Positions 45,367 through 54,058 of a stretch of DNA of 64,000 nucleotides are shown here, piece by piece; within the stretch, counting starts at the first letter, position 1; each line of letters opens with the position of its first letter. Source of the stretch: Candidatus Amarolinea dominans (GTDB lineage Bacteria; Chloroflexota; Anaerolineae; SSC4; Amarolineaceae); assembly GCA_016719785.1 (NCBI GenBank), contig JADJYJ010000006.1, positions 1-64,000 on the forward strand, read 5' to 3'. Both the position numbers and the translations under genes were made by a program. The notes under the pieces were generated by a model, which did not search any database, was not told where the DNA came from, and worked only from the letters and a program-made list of their open reading frames with translations.

Positions 45367-45378
45367 AGGGGGTGACGC

Positions 45379-46959
45379 ATGGGCCAGAATTTTCAGAACC
45401 AAACGCCGGTGCTGGAAGTACGCAACATTACCAAACGTTTCCGCGGGGTCGTCGCGAACAGCAATGTCAATCTGAAGCTCTACCAGGGCGAAATCCTGGG
45501 CCTGCTGGGCGAAAATGGCGCGGGCAAATCCACCCTGATGAACATCATCTACGGGCTGTACCACCCGACCGAAGGCGAAATCCTGGTCAACGGCAAGGTG
45601 GTGCGCATGAATACGCCCAAGGATGCCATCGCCCTGGGCATCGGCATGGTGCATCAGCACTTTCAGTTGGTGCCGGTGATGACGGTGGCTGAAAACATCA
45701 TGCTCGGCAGCGAGACCACTAAGAACGGTTTCTTGGACACGCGCACCGTTGCCAAACGCATCCAGGAACTATCGGACCGCTACAACCTGTCGGTTGACCC
45801 CTACGCGCTGATCGAGGATTTGCCCGTGGGCATTCGCCAGCGCGTGGAAATCGTCAAGGCGCTCTACCGCAACGCCAGCATCCTGATCCTGGATGAGCCG
45901 ACCGCCGTGCTCACCCCGCAGGAGATCGAGGGCCTCTTCCAGGTGATGGAACTTCTGCGCCAACAGGGCAAATCCATCGTCTTCATCACCCACAAGCTCA
46001 AGGAAGTCCTGCGCATCACCGACCGCATTGCGGTGTTACGCGGCGGCAAGACGGTGGGTGAAGCCGATCCCAAAACGGCCACACAGTCCAGCCTGGCCAC
46101 CATGATGGTCGGGCGCGAGGTGATCCTGGTGGTGAATAAGAAGCCTGCGACCCCCCAACAGGTGGTCCTCAACCTGCAGCAGGTATCGGCGACCAGTGAT
46201 ACCGGCGGCACCGGGCTGCACAAGGTCTCGTTCGATGTCCGTGCCGGTGAAATCATGGGCGTCGCGGGCGTACAGGGCAACGGTCAGACCGAACTGGTCG
46301 AGGTCGTCACTGGCCTGCGCTCGGTAACGGGCGGCAAGATCCAGATTGGCGGCAGCGACATGACCAATGCCAGCCCGCGGCGCGTCACTGAAGATGGGCA
46401 CAGTTGTCATATTCCCGAAGACCGCCATGCGTACGGCATGGTCGAGTCCTACAGCGTTGCCGACAACATGGTGCTCAACACCTATTACAAGGCGCCCTTT
46501 GCCCGCGGCATCAACGTGCAGCCGCAGGCCATTCGTGAAAACGCCGAAGCGCTGGTCAAGAAATTTGATGTGCGCACGCCCTCCGTCGAAAAGGCGGGCG
46601 GCGGGCTCTCCGGCGGCAATCAACAGAAGATGGTAGTCGCACGCGAATTCAGCCGCCCCATCAATCTGCTGATTGCCGCACAGCCCACGCGTGGCATCGA
46701 CGTGGGTTCCATCGAGTTCATCCACAATCAGATTGTGGCCAAGCGCGATGAAGGCGTGGCCGTGCTGCTGGTCAGTGCGGAACTGGACGAGATCATGGCG
46801 CTATCGGATCGCATCGCCGTGATGTACAAGGGCGAGATGATTGACATCGTACCACGGGAGAAAGCCACACGCGAGGGCCTGGGTTTACTGATGGCGGGCG
46901 TCCACCCGGAGGGAGAAGTCACAGGCGCCGCTTCCCCAGTGGCACAGGCGCAAGCATGA
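45379..46959 (+). CDS. ABC transporter ATPase with two nucleotide-binding domains (BMP type)
   Basis: A 526-residue double ATPase. Domain 1: Walker A LGLLGENGAGKSTLMNIIYG, signature-like DLPVGIRQRVEIVKALYRN, Walker B ILILDEPTAVLTPQEI. Domain 2: MGVAGVQGNGQTELVEVV, then LSGGNQQKMVVAREFS and LIAAQPTRGIDVGS, where the Walker motifs are degenerate as in the second domain of sugar and nucleoside importers. It powers uptake with the two permeases upstream. Domain 2 ends near residue 510. Confidence 0.94.
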   Translation: MGQNFQNQTPVLEVRNITKRFRGVVANSNVNLKLYQGEILGLLGENGAGKSTLMNIIYGLYHPTEGEILVNGKVVRMNTPKDAIALGIGMVHQHFQLVPVMTVAENIMLGSETTKNGFLDTRTVAKRIQELSDRYNLSVDPYALIEDLPVGIRQRVEIVKALYRNASILILDEPTAVLTPQEIEGLFQVMELLRQQGKSIVFITHKLKEVLRITDRIAVLRGGKTVGEADPKTATQSSLATMMVGREVILVVNKKPATPQQVVLNLQQVSATSDTGGTGLHKVSFDVRAGEIMGVAGVQGNGQTELVEVVTGLRSVTGGKIQIGGSDMTNASPRRVTEDGHSCHIPEDRHAYGMVESYSVADNMVLNTYYKAPFARGINVQPQAIRENAEALVKKFDVRTPSVEKAGGGLSGGNQQKMVVAREFSRPINLLIAAQPTRGIDVGSIEFIHNQIVAKRDEGVAVLLVSAELDEIMALSDRIAVMYKGEMIDIVPREKATREGLGLLMAGVHPEGEVTGAASPVAQAQA

Positions 46960-46996
46960 GGCGCCGTGCCGGGGACGTGTAGTTGCTTGAGTCGCC

Positions 46997-47025
46997 TTGC
47001 CCTGGCATCGCACATGCGCTATAAT
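46997..47025 (+). promoter_or_regulatory. Promoter of the BMP-PhnD lipoprotein gene
   Basis: TTGCCC (46997-47002), 17-bp spacer, TATAAT (47020-47025), giving a leader of about 355 nt before the ATG at 47386. Confidence 0.7.
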
Positions 47026-47052
47026 CAGGGAACTGCGGGCAAGCGCCTGGTG

Positions 47053-47155
47053 GTACCTTCTCAATGATCCAGGGAGACGGCGGTCGCAGACCGCCTACGA
47101 GCCTGTTCAAAGGGGATCTGTGACCCCCATCGCCTCCCGCTTCTTGAGAAGATAC
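47053..47155. mobile_element. MITE-like element in the lipoprotein leader (related to 59843)
   Basis: Bounded by GTACCTTCTCAA (47053-47064) and TTGAGAAGATAC (47144-47155), matching 11 of 12. The same ends bound the element at 59842-59944. Inside is a hairpin GGCGGTC-GCA-GACCGCC. No target duplication is seen here. It lies in the transcript leader of the next gene. Confidence 0.6.
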
Positions 47156-47385
47156 TCATGAGTTGTTTTACGGGCCGGCGCCAGGGCAGGCATCACTGCC
47201 AGCACAAGAAAGAAGATTAGAAAAGAAGATTAGAAAGGAGGAGTTAGAAAGAAGAAGTTAGAAAGAAGGATTGCCCCAGACGCGATCAAGGTTCAAACGG
47301 GGACGGCCATGCGCAATGTCCATCATGCAGAGCCGCCCTCTCGATACTTGCCAGTTGCAGAATTACTCAAAGAGGAGACAGAGAA
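47156..47385 (+). other. Purine-rich leader of the lipoprotein gene
   Basis: A polypurine stretch at about 47206-47270 is made of 13-14 bp units (AGAAAGAAGATTAG, AAAAGAAGATTAG, AAAGGAGGAGTTAG, AAAGAAGAAGTTAG). The true ribosome site GAGGAG lies immediately before the start codon. I recognise no known riboswitch. Confidence 0.55.
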
Positions 47386-49320
47386 ATGCGTAAGCACGTC
47401 TTTACTGTGTTTTCGGTGTTAGTCATTGTGGCCATGCTGTTGAGTGCCTGCGGTGGTGGCGCAACGCCCACCGCAGCACCCAAAGCCACTGAAGCGCCCA
47501 AAGCCACCGCAGCGCCCAACGCCACCGAGGCGCCCAAGCCGGCGGCCGGTGGATTCAAGATCGGTCTGGTGACCGATGTCGGTCGCGTCAATGACCGCAG
47601 CTTCAACCAGTCAGCCTGGGAAGGCGCGCAGCAGGCGGCCAAGGAACTGGGTGTGGCCGATGCAGATGTCAAGTACGTCGAGACCCAGGACTCCAAGGAC
47701 TACGCCGACAACATCCAGCAGTTCGTTGACAATGGCTACAACGTCATCATCACCGTGGGCTTCGCCCTGGGTGATGCCACCACGACGGCGGCAAAGGCCA
47801 ATCCGGGGATCAACTTCGTTGGTGTAGATCAGTTCCAGGGCGCGACCCTGCCCAACCTGACCGGACTGATCTTCCATGAGGATCAGTCGGGCTACCTGGC
47901 CGGTGCGCTGGCCGCCAGCCTGACCAAGACCGGCACGATTGCGGCCGTGCTCGGCACGGACCTGATACCGCCGGTTGTGGCCTTCAAGGAAGGTTACGAG
48001 GCTGGCGCCAAGGCCATCAAACCTGACATCAAGATCCTCTCGACGTATCATCCGGGCGAGATTTCGCAGGCGTTCGTGGACCCGGAGTGGGGCGCGGCGA
48101 CGGCGAAGCAGGCGATTGACCAGGGCGCGGACGTGGTCTTCGGCGCCGGCGGGCAGACGGGCAACGGCGCGCTGCAAGAAGTCGCGACGCATGCCGGGCT
48201 GTACTGCATCGGTGTGGATACGGACCAGTGGGAAACTGTCCCCGCGGCGCAACCGTGTCTCGTCTCCAGCGCCATGAAGCTGATCACCCCTGGTGTGGTG
48301 GATCTGGTCAAGATGGCGAAGGATGCCAAGTTCCCGGGCGGCAACTACTTCGGCGGTTCGGGTCTGGCTGCTTTCCATGATTTCGATGCCAAGCTGCCCA
48401 AAGACCTGAAGGACAAGCTGACCCAACTCAAGGCGGACCTGGACAGCGGCAAGGTCAAGACCGGCTATCCCAAGACAGCCAGCACCGAACCGTTCAAGAT
48501 CGGTCTGGTGACTGATGTCGGTCGCGTCAATGACCGCAGCTTCAACCAGTCGGCCTGGGATGGCGCACAGCAGGTGGCCAAGGAACTGGGCGTAGCCGAT
48601 GACGACGTCAAGTACGTTGAGACCCAGGACTCCAAGGACTACGCGGACAACATCCAGCAGTTCGTTGACAATGGCTACAACGTCATCATCACCGTGGGCT
48701 TTGCCCTGGGCGATGCGACGACCGCGGCGGCCACGGCCAACCCCAAGATCAACTTCATTGGTGTGGATCAGTTCCAGGGCGCGACCCTGCCGAACCTGAC
48801 CGGTTTGATCTTCCATGAGGATCAGTCGGGTTACCTGGCCGGTGCGCTGGCCGCCAGCCTGACCAAGAGCGGCACCATCGCCGGCGTCTTCGGCACCGAC
48901 CTGATTCCGCCCGTCGTCGCCTTCAAGGAAGGCTACGAAGCCGGCGCCAAGGCCACCAAGCCGGACATCAAGATCATCTCCACCTACCACCCTGGCGAGA
49001 TCTCGCAGGCGTTCGTGGACCCAGAGTGGGGCGCGGCGACGGCGAAGCAGGCGATTGACCAGGGCGCGGACGTGGTCTTCGGCGCTGGTGGGCAAACAGG
49101 CAACGGCGCGCTGCAAGAAGTGGCGACCCATGCCGGGCTGTACTGCATCGGTGTGGATACGGACCAGTGGGAGACGGTGCCTGCGGCGCATCCGTGTCTC
49201 GTCTCCAGCGCTATGAAGCTGATCACCCCTGGTGTGGTGGATCTGGTCAAGACGGCGAAGGATGCCAAGTTCCCCGGGCGGCAACTACTTCGGCGGTTCA
49301 GGTCTCGCGCCTTTCCATGA
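47386..49320 (+). CDS. Lipoprotein with tandem BMP (nucleoside-binding) domains, N-terminal part
   Basis: A lipoprotein: signal peptide and lipobox MLLSACGGG, then an Ala/Thr/Pro linker. Two nearly identical BMP/PnrA-type binding domains follow, starting at FKIGLVTDVGRVNDRSFNQ (47554 and 48493), 939 bp (313 residues) apart. The copies agree almost base for base. The frame runs into nonsense (RQLLRRFRSRAFP) because one extra C in CCCC at 49272-49275, where copy 1 has CCC, shifts it. The real protein continues in the frame of 49232-50386. It would bind purine nucleosides or similar for the ABC permeases upstream. Stop at 49320 is false. Confidence 0.85.
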   Translation: MRKHVFTVFSVLVIVAMLLSACGGGATPTAAPKATEAPKATAAPNATEAPKPAAGGFKIGLVTDVGRVNDRSFNQSAWEGAQQAAKELGVADADVKYVETQDSKDYADNIQQFVDNGYNVIITVGFALGDATTTAAKANPGINFVGVDQFQGATLPNLTGLIFHEDQSGYLAGALAASLTKTGTIAAVLGTDLIPPVVAFKEGYEAGAKAIKPDIKILSTYHPGEISQAFVDPEWGAATAKQAIDQGADVVFGAGGQTGNGALQEVATHAGLYCIGVDTDQWETVPAAQPCLVSSAMKLITPGVVDLVKMAKDAKFPGGNYFGGSGLAAFHDFDAKLPKDLKDKLTQLKADLDSGKVKTGYPKTASTEPFKIGLVTDVGRVNDRSFNQSAWDGAQQVAKELGVADDDVKYVETQDSKDYADNIQQFVDNGYNVIITVGFALGDATTAAATANPKINFIGVDQFQGATLPNLTGLIFHEDQSGYLAGALAASLTKSGTIAGVFGTDLIPPVVAFKEGYEAGAKATKPDIKIISTYHPGEISQAFVDPEWGAATAKQAIDQGADVVFGAGGQTGNGALQEVATHAGLYCIGVDTDQWETVPAAHPCLVSSAMKLITPGVVDLVKTAKDAKFPGRQLLRRFRSRAFP

Positions 49321-50386
49321 TTTCGATGCCAAGCTGCCCAAAGACCTGAAAGACAAGCTGACCCAACTCAAGGCGGACCTGGACAGCGGTAAGATCAAGA
49401 CCGGCTATCCCAAGACGGCTGCGCCCACAACCGACATTGGCACCGAAGCCAACCCCATCAAGGTTTACTTCGTTCCGTCGGTGGACGCCAACGTCATCGT
49501 GACCGGCGGTGACATCATGGCCGCTGCGTTGGAAAAGGCGACTGGCCTGAAGTTCAAGGTCTTCGTGCCCACCTCCTACGCCGCCACCATCGAAGAGATG
49601 TGCGCCTCGCCCACGGACAGCATCGGCTTCATCCCTGGCCTGGGCTATGTGCTGGCCAACCAGCGCTGTGGCGTGGATGTCTCGATGAAGGCCGTGCGCC
49701 GCGGCCTGGACTGGTACGCCGCGCAGTACATCGTGCAGCGCGACAGCACCATCAAGACCCTGAAAGACCTGAATGGCAAGAAGTGGGCTTATCCCGATGC
49801 CGGTTCCACCTCGGGCTATCTCTACCCGCTGTACCAGATGCAGACCGAAGGCGTCACGCCCGGTGAAAAACTGGCCGCCGGCGGGCATCCGCAGGCCGTT
49901 CAGGCCGTCTATGACGGCAAGGCCGACTTCGCCACCACCTTCTTCAGCCCGCCGGCCAAGCCGGAAGGCGAGACCGCCTGGAAGTGGGGCGATGCAGCGG
50001 ACATTCCGGACGACAAGATCAAGGACTGCCAGATCAGCGAAGACAAGAAATCCCTGATTTGCGGCGGCTGGACTGTGCTCGATGCCCGCACCAACGTGCG
50101 CGAGCAGGCGCCCGACGTAGTCGAGAAGATCAAGATTCTGGCGCTGACCGTGCAAATCCCGAACGACACGCTGAGCTTTGGCCCGGACTTCCCGGCCGAG
50201 CTGCGCGCGCAGATCGAAGCCGCGATCGTGGCATTTGCCAAGACCGACGAGTGGAAGACCTCCATTGGCGACAGCAAGTTCTACGGCTGGTCCAGTGTGA
50301 CGGCCGCCACCGATAAGGAATACGACCCGATTCGTGGCGCGGTCGTAGCCAGCGGCCTGAAACTGGAAGACCTGGGCAAGAAGTAA
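49232..50386 (+). CDS. PhnD-like phosphonate/phosphate-binding domain (C-terminal part of the BMP lipoprotein)
   Basis: Frame of 384 residues. The first ~65 are the end of BMP copy 2 (GGNYFGGSGLAPFHDFDAKL). From TEANPIKVYFVPSVDANVI onward it is a PhnD/PtxB-type substrate-binding domain: KWAYPDAGSTSGYLYP, ALEKATGLKFKVFVPTSYAA, TTFFSPPAKPEG. With the frameshift corrected, 47386-50386 is one protein of about 999 residues with order BMP-BMP-PhnD. It is followed by PhnC, which fits the PhnD end. Confidence 0.85.
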   Translation: MWWIWSRRRRMPSSPGGNYFGGSGLAPFHDFDAKLPKDLKDKLTQLKADLDSGKIKTGYPKTAAPTTDIGTEANPIKVYFVPSVDANVIVTGGDIMAAALEKATGLKFKVFVPTSYAATIEEMCASPTDSIGFIPGLGYVLANQRCGVDVSMKAVRRGLDWYAAQYIVQRDSTIKTLKDLNGKKWAYPDAGSTSGYLYPLYQMQTEGVTPGEKLAAGGHPQAVQAVYDGKADFATTFFSPPAKPEGETAWKWGDAADIPDDKIKDCQISEDKKSLICGGWTVLDARTNVREQAPDVVEKIKILALTVQIPNDTLSFGPDFPAELRAQIEAAIVAFAKTDEWKTSIGDSKFYGWSSVTAATDKEYDPIRGAVVASGLKLEDLGKK

Positions 50387-50415
50387 GCTGCACAGGCGTT
50401 CTGCCAAATGAACGG

Positions 50416-50453
50416 AATTGGGCAGAGGGAGTTCTCCTTCTGCCCAATTTTGT
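50416..50453 (+). terminator. Hairpin between the BMP-PhnD lipoprotein and phnC
   Basis: AATTGGGCAGAGGGAG, TT loop, CTCCTTCTGCCCAATT with one G-T pair, then TTTG. Stable stem and short T run fit an intrinsic, possibly partial, terminator. Confidence 0.7.
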
Positions 50454-50492
50454 AGGCCGTCATCAACAAGTGGTACCGAGGGGAGTTTCACC

Positions 50493-51257
50493 GTGCTTGA
50501 AGTGCGCAACCTTACGAAGGTGTACGACGGCAAAGTCCGCGCCCTGGACAATGTCAGCTTCACTGTCCCGGACGGCCAGTTCCTGGTGGTCATCGGCCTG
50601 AGCGGATCGGGCAAATCTACCCTCCTGCGCTGCATCAACCGCCTGGTGGAGCCGACCAGCGGGCAGATTCTGTGGAACGGGATTGACATCACCGCGGCGC
50701 CGGCGGAAGAGCTGCGCCGCATTCGCCGTCGCATCGGTATGGTCTTCCAACATTTCAACCTGGTCAATCGGTCCAGCGTTTTGACCAATGTGCTGGCCGG
50801 GCGCCTGGGCTACATCAACCCCGCCTTCAGCCTGATCAATCGTTTTCCCAAAGAGGATATAGACAAGGCGCTGCAGAAGCTGGAGCGGGTGGGGATTCGT
50901 GACAAGGCTGCGGTGCGCGCGGACGAGTTGAGCGGCGGCCAACAGCAGCGCGTCGGCATTGCGCGAGCGCTGATGCAAGACCCTGACCTGATTCTGGCCG
51001 ATGAGCCGGTCGCCAGCCTGGACCCCGTGCTGGCGCACAGCATCATGACGCACCTGGAGCAGATCAACAAGCAGGATGGCATCATGGTCATCTGCAGCCT
51101 GCACTTCCTGGACCTGGTGCAACGCTACGCCGACCATGTGATTGCCCTCAACCAGGGCGCGTTGGTCTTCGAAGGCAAAGCGAAGGATATTGACGATCAG
51201 CGCTTCAAGGAGATTTACGGTCAGGAAGCAGAGCGCGTCGGCGACGCCAAACACTGA
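50493..51257 (+). CDS. phnC: Phosphonate ABC transporter ATPase PhnC
   Basis: A 254-residue PhnC-type ATPase: VVIGLSGSGKSTLLRCINRL, NVLAGRLGYI, LSGGQQQRVGIARALMQDPD and LILADEPVASLDPVLAHSIM. The GTG at 50493 is preceded by GAGGGGAG, and MLEVRNLTKVYDG follows in the usual place. PhnC normally works with PhnE and PhnD; PhnD is fused to BMP domains just upstream, and PhnE is 3 kb downstream beyond an inserted block. Confidence 0.94.
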   Translation: MLEVRNLTKVYDGKVRALDNVSFTVPDGQFLVVIGLSGSGKSTLLRCINRLVEPTSGQILWNGIDITAAPAEELRRIRRRIGMVFQHFNLVNRSSVLTNVLAGRLGYINPAFSLINRFPKEDIDKALQKLERVGIRDKAAVRADELSGGQQQRVGIARALMQDPDLILADEPVASLDPVLAHSIMTHLEQINKQDGIMVICSLHFLDLVQRYADHVIALNQGALVFEGKAKDIDDQRFKEIYGQEAERVGDAKH

Positions 51258-51289
51258 TGCATAAAGGAGTGCTGGAGAACAGGAAACGT

Positions 51290-51313
51290 GTAGGTTCGGC
51301 CTCCTGGCCGGAC
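51290..51313. repeat. Dispersed palindrome GTAGGTTCGGCCTCCTGGCCGGAC (copy 2)
   Basis: One base differs from the copy at 32410-32433. It lies just after phnC. Confidence 0.7.
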
Positions 51314-51357
51314 GGCGTTCAGGAATTCCAAATAAGGTCAAATGAGCCTCGGGGCGC

Positions 51358-52167
51358 TCAGGCGGCCGCTTGTGCGGCCACCGCCGGTTTAGGCGAGTAG
51401 AAGACCAAGTTGGGTTCATACTCGCGGATCAACTGGACGTGTTCCCGCACGAGTGACGCGGCGTGCTTCGCGAGCGCCGGAATCTCGTGCAGCGGGAACT
51501 TCTGCGCGAGGGTGCGGGTGACTTCGTAGTCCTTGATGTAGCGATCTACGGCGTGCTGCGAGTGGTTAAGTTCGCGGGCAATGTCGGCTGGCGATTGCCC
51601 ACGCAGATAACGGCGGATCACCTCGGCCTTGTGCGACACCGAGGGGCCGATATCATGCACTGTACCACGGATCGGCACGGTCATGGCATGTTCCTGCTCA
51701 TATTGGCGCAACAATTGCCCCGCGTAGGACTCGGCCAGGCCGCTGAGCAACGACAAATCCAAGAGGGTCAGGACACCGCCTTGGTCATACGCCTCCTGAC
51801 ACCAGCGGACGAAACGCTGTTGATTGAAGGTGCGGCGCGCCGGCGGCTGATCGACGCCCTGATCCGCACTGAGCAGCGCCACCTCCGCGTCGGTGACCAG
51901 GTGCAGGCGGACATGCACCAAGTCGCGAATCTCGGGCGTTTTGCCCGTGGCCCCGTTGGCCACCGCCACCGCGGGCCAGTAGACATGCCGGGGCGGCAGG
52001 TCGGTGGCGTAGGCTTGCTCCACCAGCGTCAGAATATCGGCGATGATGGCGTGCGCCACGACGGGGCCGCGCTCGTAACCGTACTCGTTAAGAAACTTGT
52101 GGAGCAACTGCTGGTGCAAGGAGCGTTTGGCCCAGCGCGTTTCAGGCGTACTAGTCTGGGTTTTCAT
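51358..52167 (-). CDS. DUF1670 protein, second of a pair
   Basis: A 269-residue protein of the DUF1670 family, found mainly in Chloroflexota and some archaea. The shared core VSHKAEVIRRYLRGQSPADI followed by ARELNHSQHAVDRYIKDYE contains a helix-turn-helix that resembles homeodomain-like recombinase DNA binders. N-terminal region: YGYERGPVVAHAIIADILT. It overlaps the upstream paralogue by 4 bp (ATGA), so the two are co-translated. Transposition or recombination is a guess from their insertion in an operon. Confidence 0.8.
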   Translation of the reverse strand: MKTQTSTPETRWAKRSLHQQLLHKFLNEYGYERGPVVAHAIIADILTLVEQAYATDLPPRHVYWPAVAVANGATGKTPEIRDLVHVRLHLVTDAEVALLSADQGVDQPPARRTFNQQRFVRWCQEAYDQGGVLTLLDLSLLSGLAESYAGQLLRQYEQEHAMTVPIRGTVHDIGPSVSHKAEVIRRYLRGQSPADIARELNHSQHAVDRYIKDYEVTRTLAQKFPLHEIPALAKHAASLVREHVQLIREYEPNLVFYSPKPAVAAQAAA

Positions 52168-52991
52168 CGGATCAAACGCCCCCTTTTAATCTCGGCCGGC
52201 GTGGCTGTGGCCGCGTCGGGCGTGCCGAGCAGAATCTGCAAGCGGTCGTTGGCCGCCGGGCATTCTTGATACAGCGTCAGGTACTCCTGAATGAGGCGTT
52301 CAGACAGCCCGGTGGCGCTGCGGATGGCGGCGCGGTCCAAGTGCTGCGCCTGCAAGCGAATGATGCGCACGAAGTCGTCGCAATAACGTCGAATGGCGCC
52401 GATACTGTGATGCCGCCGGCGCTCGATCTCGCTGAAGGTGTAACCGGCGAGATAATCACCGACGATCTGCACCTTGTGACTGACGCCCTTGCCGATGTCT
52501 TTGACTTGGCCGCGTGTCGGCACGCGCAAGTCCTGTTTGCGCAACTCATGCACGTCGCGTTTGATCGTCGCCAGACTGCTGCACAGCAAACAGGCCAGGT
52601 CTTCGTGGCTGAGCAGCCCGCCTTGCGCCTCAGCCTCTTCGGTGAGCCGTAAGAGCCGCTGCTGCCGCAGCGCCGCGACGCCAGTGCCCAAGGCGATCAA
52701 ATCATCCGGGCTGTGCAACGTCAACTTCACGGCCACCCGCTGGCATGCGGTCAGCTTCTGGCCCGCCGGACTGGCCTTACTCACGGCCAGGTAGGTCAAC
52801 TGGCCGTTCTCACGCCGTTGGGGATAGTAGTCCTCGTCATAACGGCGCAACTGCTCGAGCAGGTGGCGCCACCAGCGGCGCCAACTGAAAATCGCGCTGG
52901 ATACGTTCGATGATGGCTTCCCCGCTTCTTTGGTCTGTAAGCGGGCAATGGCTTCCAGATTCCATGTGCTCCTCCTGGGATGCTGCGTCAT
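52164..52991 (-). CDS. DUF1670 protein, first of a pair
   Basis: A 275-residue paralogue. It carries the same core as its neighbour: DIGKGVSHKVQIVGDYLAGY, YTFSEIERRRHHSIGAIRR and YCDDFVRIIRLQ, and an N-terminal basic region. A 4-bp ATGA overlap links it to the next gene. It lies upstream of the 269-residue copy on the minus strand. The pair interrupts the phnC-phnE gap. No transposase catalytic motif is visible. Confidence 0.8.
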   Translation of the reverse strand: MTQHPRRSTWNLEAIARLQTKEAGKPSSNVSSAIFSWRRWWRHLLEQLRRYDEDYYPQRRENGQLTYLAVSKASPAGQKLTACQRVAVKLTLHSPDDLIALGTGVAALRQQRLLRLTEEAEAQGGLLSHEDLACLLCSSLATIKRDVHELRKQDLRVPTRGQVKDIGKGVSHKVQIVGDYLAGYTFSEIERRRHHSIGAIRRYCDDFVRIIRLQAQHLDRAAIRSATGLSERLIQEYLTLYQECPAANDRLQILLGTPDAATATPAEIKRGRLIR

Positions 52992-53626
52992 ACGCTATTC
53001 TAGGTGATGATCTTCGTTTGGACCATTTGCTCGGCTGGGATTGCCAAATCCTCGCCGTGGCCGCCGGATTGCCAAATCCGGCGGGAGCGCTGGCCGAAAC
53101 GAAGATCGTCGCCCTATTCTACATCCCGAGGGTCATTTGAGCCTAACGTAAATGTGAACGGAATGGCTGCCCGTAAATGGGCCTGCGCTCCTCGTTCGGG
53201 CGGTTTTGGCCCAAAATCCCTGAGATAGGTGGGCAGCAAGAGGGATTGTGGGCGTTGGAGAGCTACATTTGGAAATGCGGCGCCCCGTAGGGGCACCCTG
53301 ACTTGAGCGAGCGATGCCCCCCACACCCGTCGTCCCGTAGGGACGATTGAGTGAGGCCGCCCCGAGCGCAATCCGTCGCTATACCACGACCGCGGGGGAT
53401 GGATTCAACCGTCCCTACGGGACGGATACGGCTCGTGCGATGATGGATGGCTAAGGTCAGGTGTCCCTACGGGACGCGTCGCGCCCACCAGGACGGCCTG
53501 GCGCTGGCCAGTCACATGGATGGCTACATTTGGAACTGCTGGACGGCGTTGGCGTGGGAAAGGATGCTCCAGCGCAGACAGCGTCGTCACGCCGGAGGCG
53601 TGACCTACGGTTTGGGAGCGCTGTTT
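52992..53626. other. Repeat-filled intergenic region upstream of DUF1670 genes
   Basis: About 635 bases without a supportable gene. It holds an inverted repeat GATCTTCGTTT/AAACGAAGATC (53009-53019, 53097-53107), two copies of ATTGCCAAATCC, several palindromes of the form GTCCCTACGGGAC (around 53335, 53410 and 53462) and the 26-bp palindrome at 53585-53610. It looks like accumulated small elements. Confidence 0.6.
53585..53610. repeat. Dispersed palindrome TCACGCCGGAGGCGTGA (copy 2)
   Basis: Identical 26-bp copy of the sequence at 32475-32500. It lies 17 bp from the end of the DUF433 gene. Confidence 0.7.
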
Positions 53627-54058
53627 TCAAATCCTTATCGTCGTGTAATCCAAACGCCCCTTGTCATCCATCTCTGCACCGGTGTCTGCCAGGACCTGCG
53701 CGATTCGATTCTGACGAATCTCAGCTTCGATCTCTTGGCGGTGATCGAAGTAGTAGCTAATCGCGTCGTAGAGCGCAGCCGGATTGAGATAAGGATAGGC
53801 CTGTCCGATGTCGTCGAGGCTGTCGCCGGCCCGCCACATCGCGACGATCAACCAGATCGGGATGTCGCTGCCGCGTATGACGGGACTTCCGCCGCGTTGA
53901 CCTCCGCGTCGCACCACGTAGGGATGATCCGTAGGTTGAATTTGAGCGCGAAGCAACGTTTCGGCGAATTCATTCAGATCACGCTGGGCCGCGCATGCAC
54001 GTTGCGACAAATGGTCGTACATTTGTTTTGATATCGTTAGAGCTGTAACCGGCGCCAT
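53627..54058 (-). CDS. DUF433 antitoxin-like protein (orphan)
   Basis: A 143-residue protein. N-terminal helical region, then DUF433 core: GGSPVIRGSDIPIWLIVAMW, and LDDIGQAYPYLNPAALYDAI. DUF433 proteins act as antitoxins with a PIN-like DUF5615 toxin that normally follows; here the downstream side is repeat DNA and no partner is seen. It lies between the DUF1670 block and phnE. Confidence 0.85.
   Translation of the reverse strand: MAPVTALTISKQMYDHLSQRACAAQRDLNEFAETLLRAQIQPTDHPYVVRRGGQRGGSPVIRGSDIPIWLIVAMWRAGDSLDDIGQAYPYLNPAALYDAISYYFDHRQEIEAEIRQNRIAQVLADTGAEMDDKGRLDYTTIRI

Noticed and set aside
47626..49284. 557-residue minus-strand frame opposite the tandem BMP domains
   Set aside because: It mirrors the repeat in the reverse frame of a clearly conserved lipoprotein; Arg/Gly/Val-rich.
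53447..54031. 194-residue plus-strand frame opposite the DUF433 gene
   Set aside because: Antisense to a recognised domain and begins in repeat DNA.
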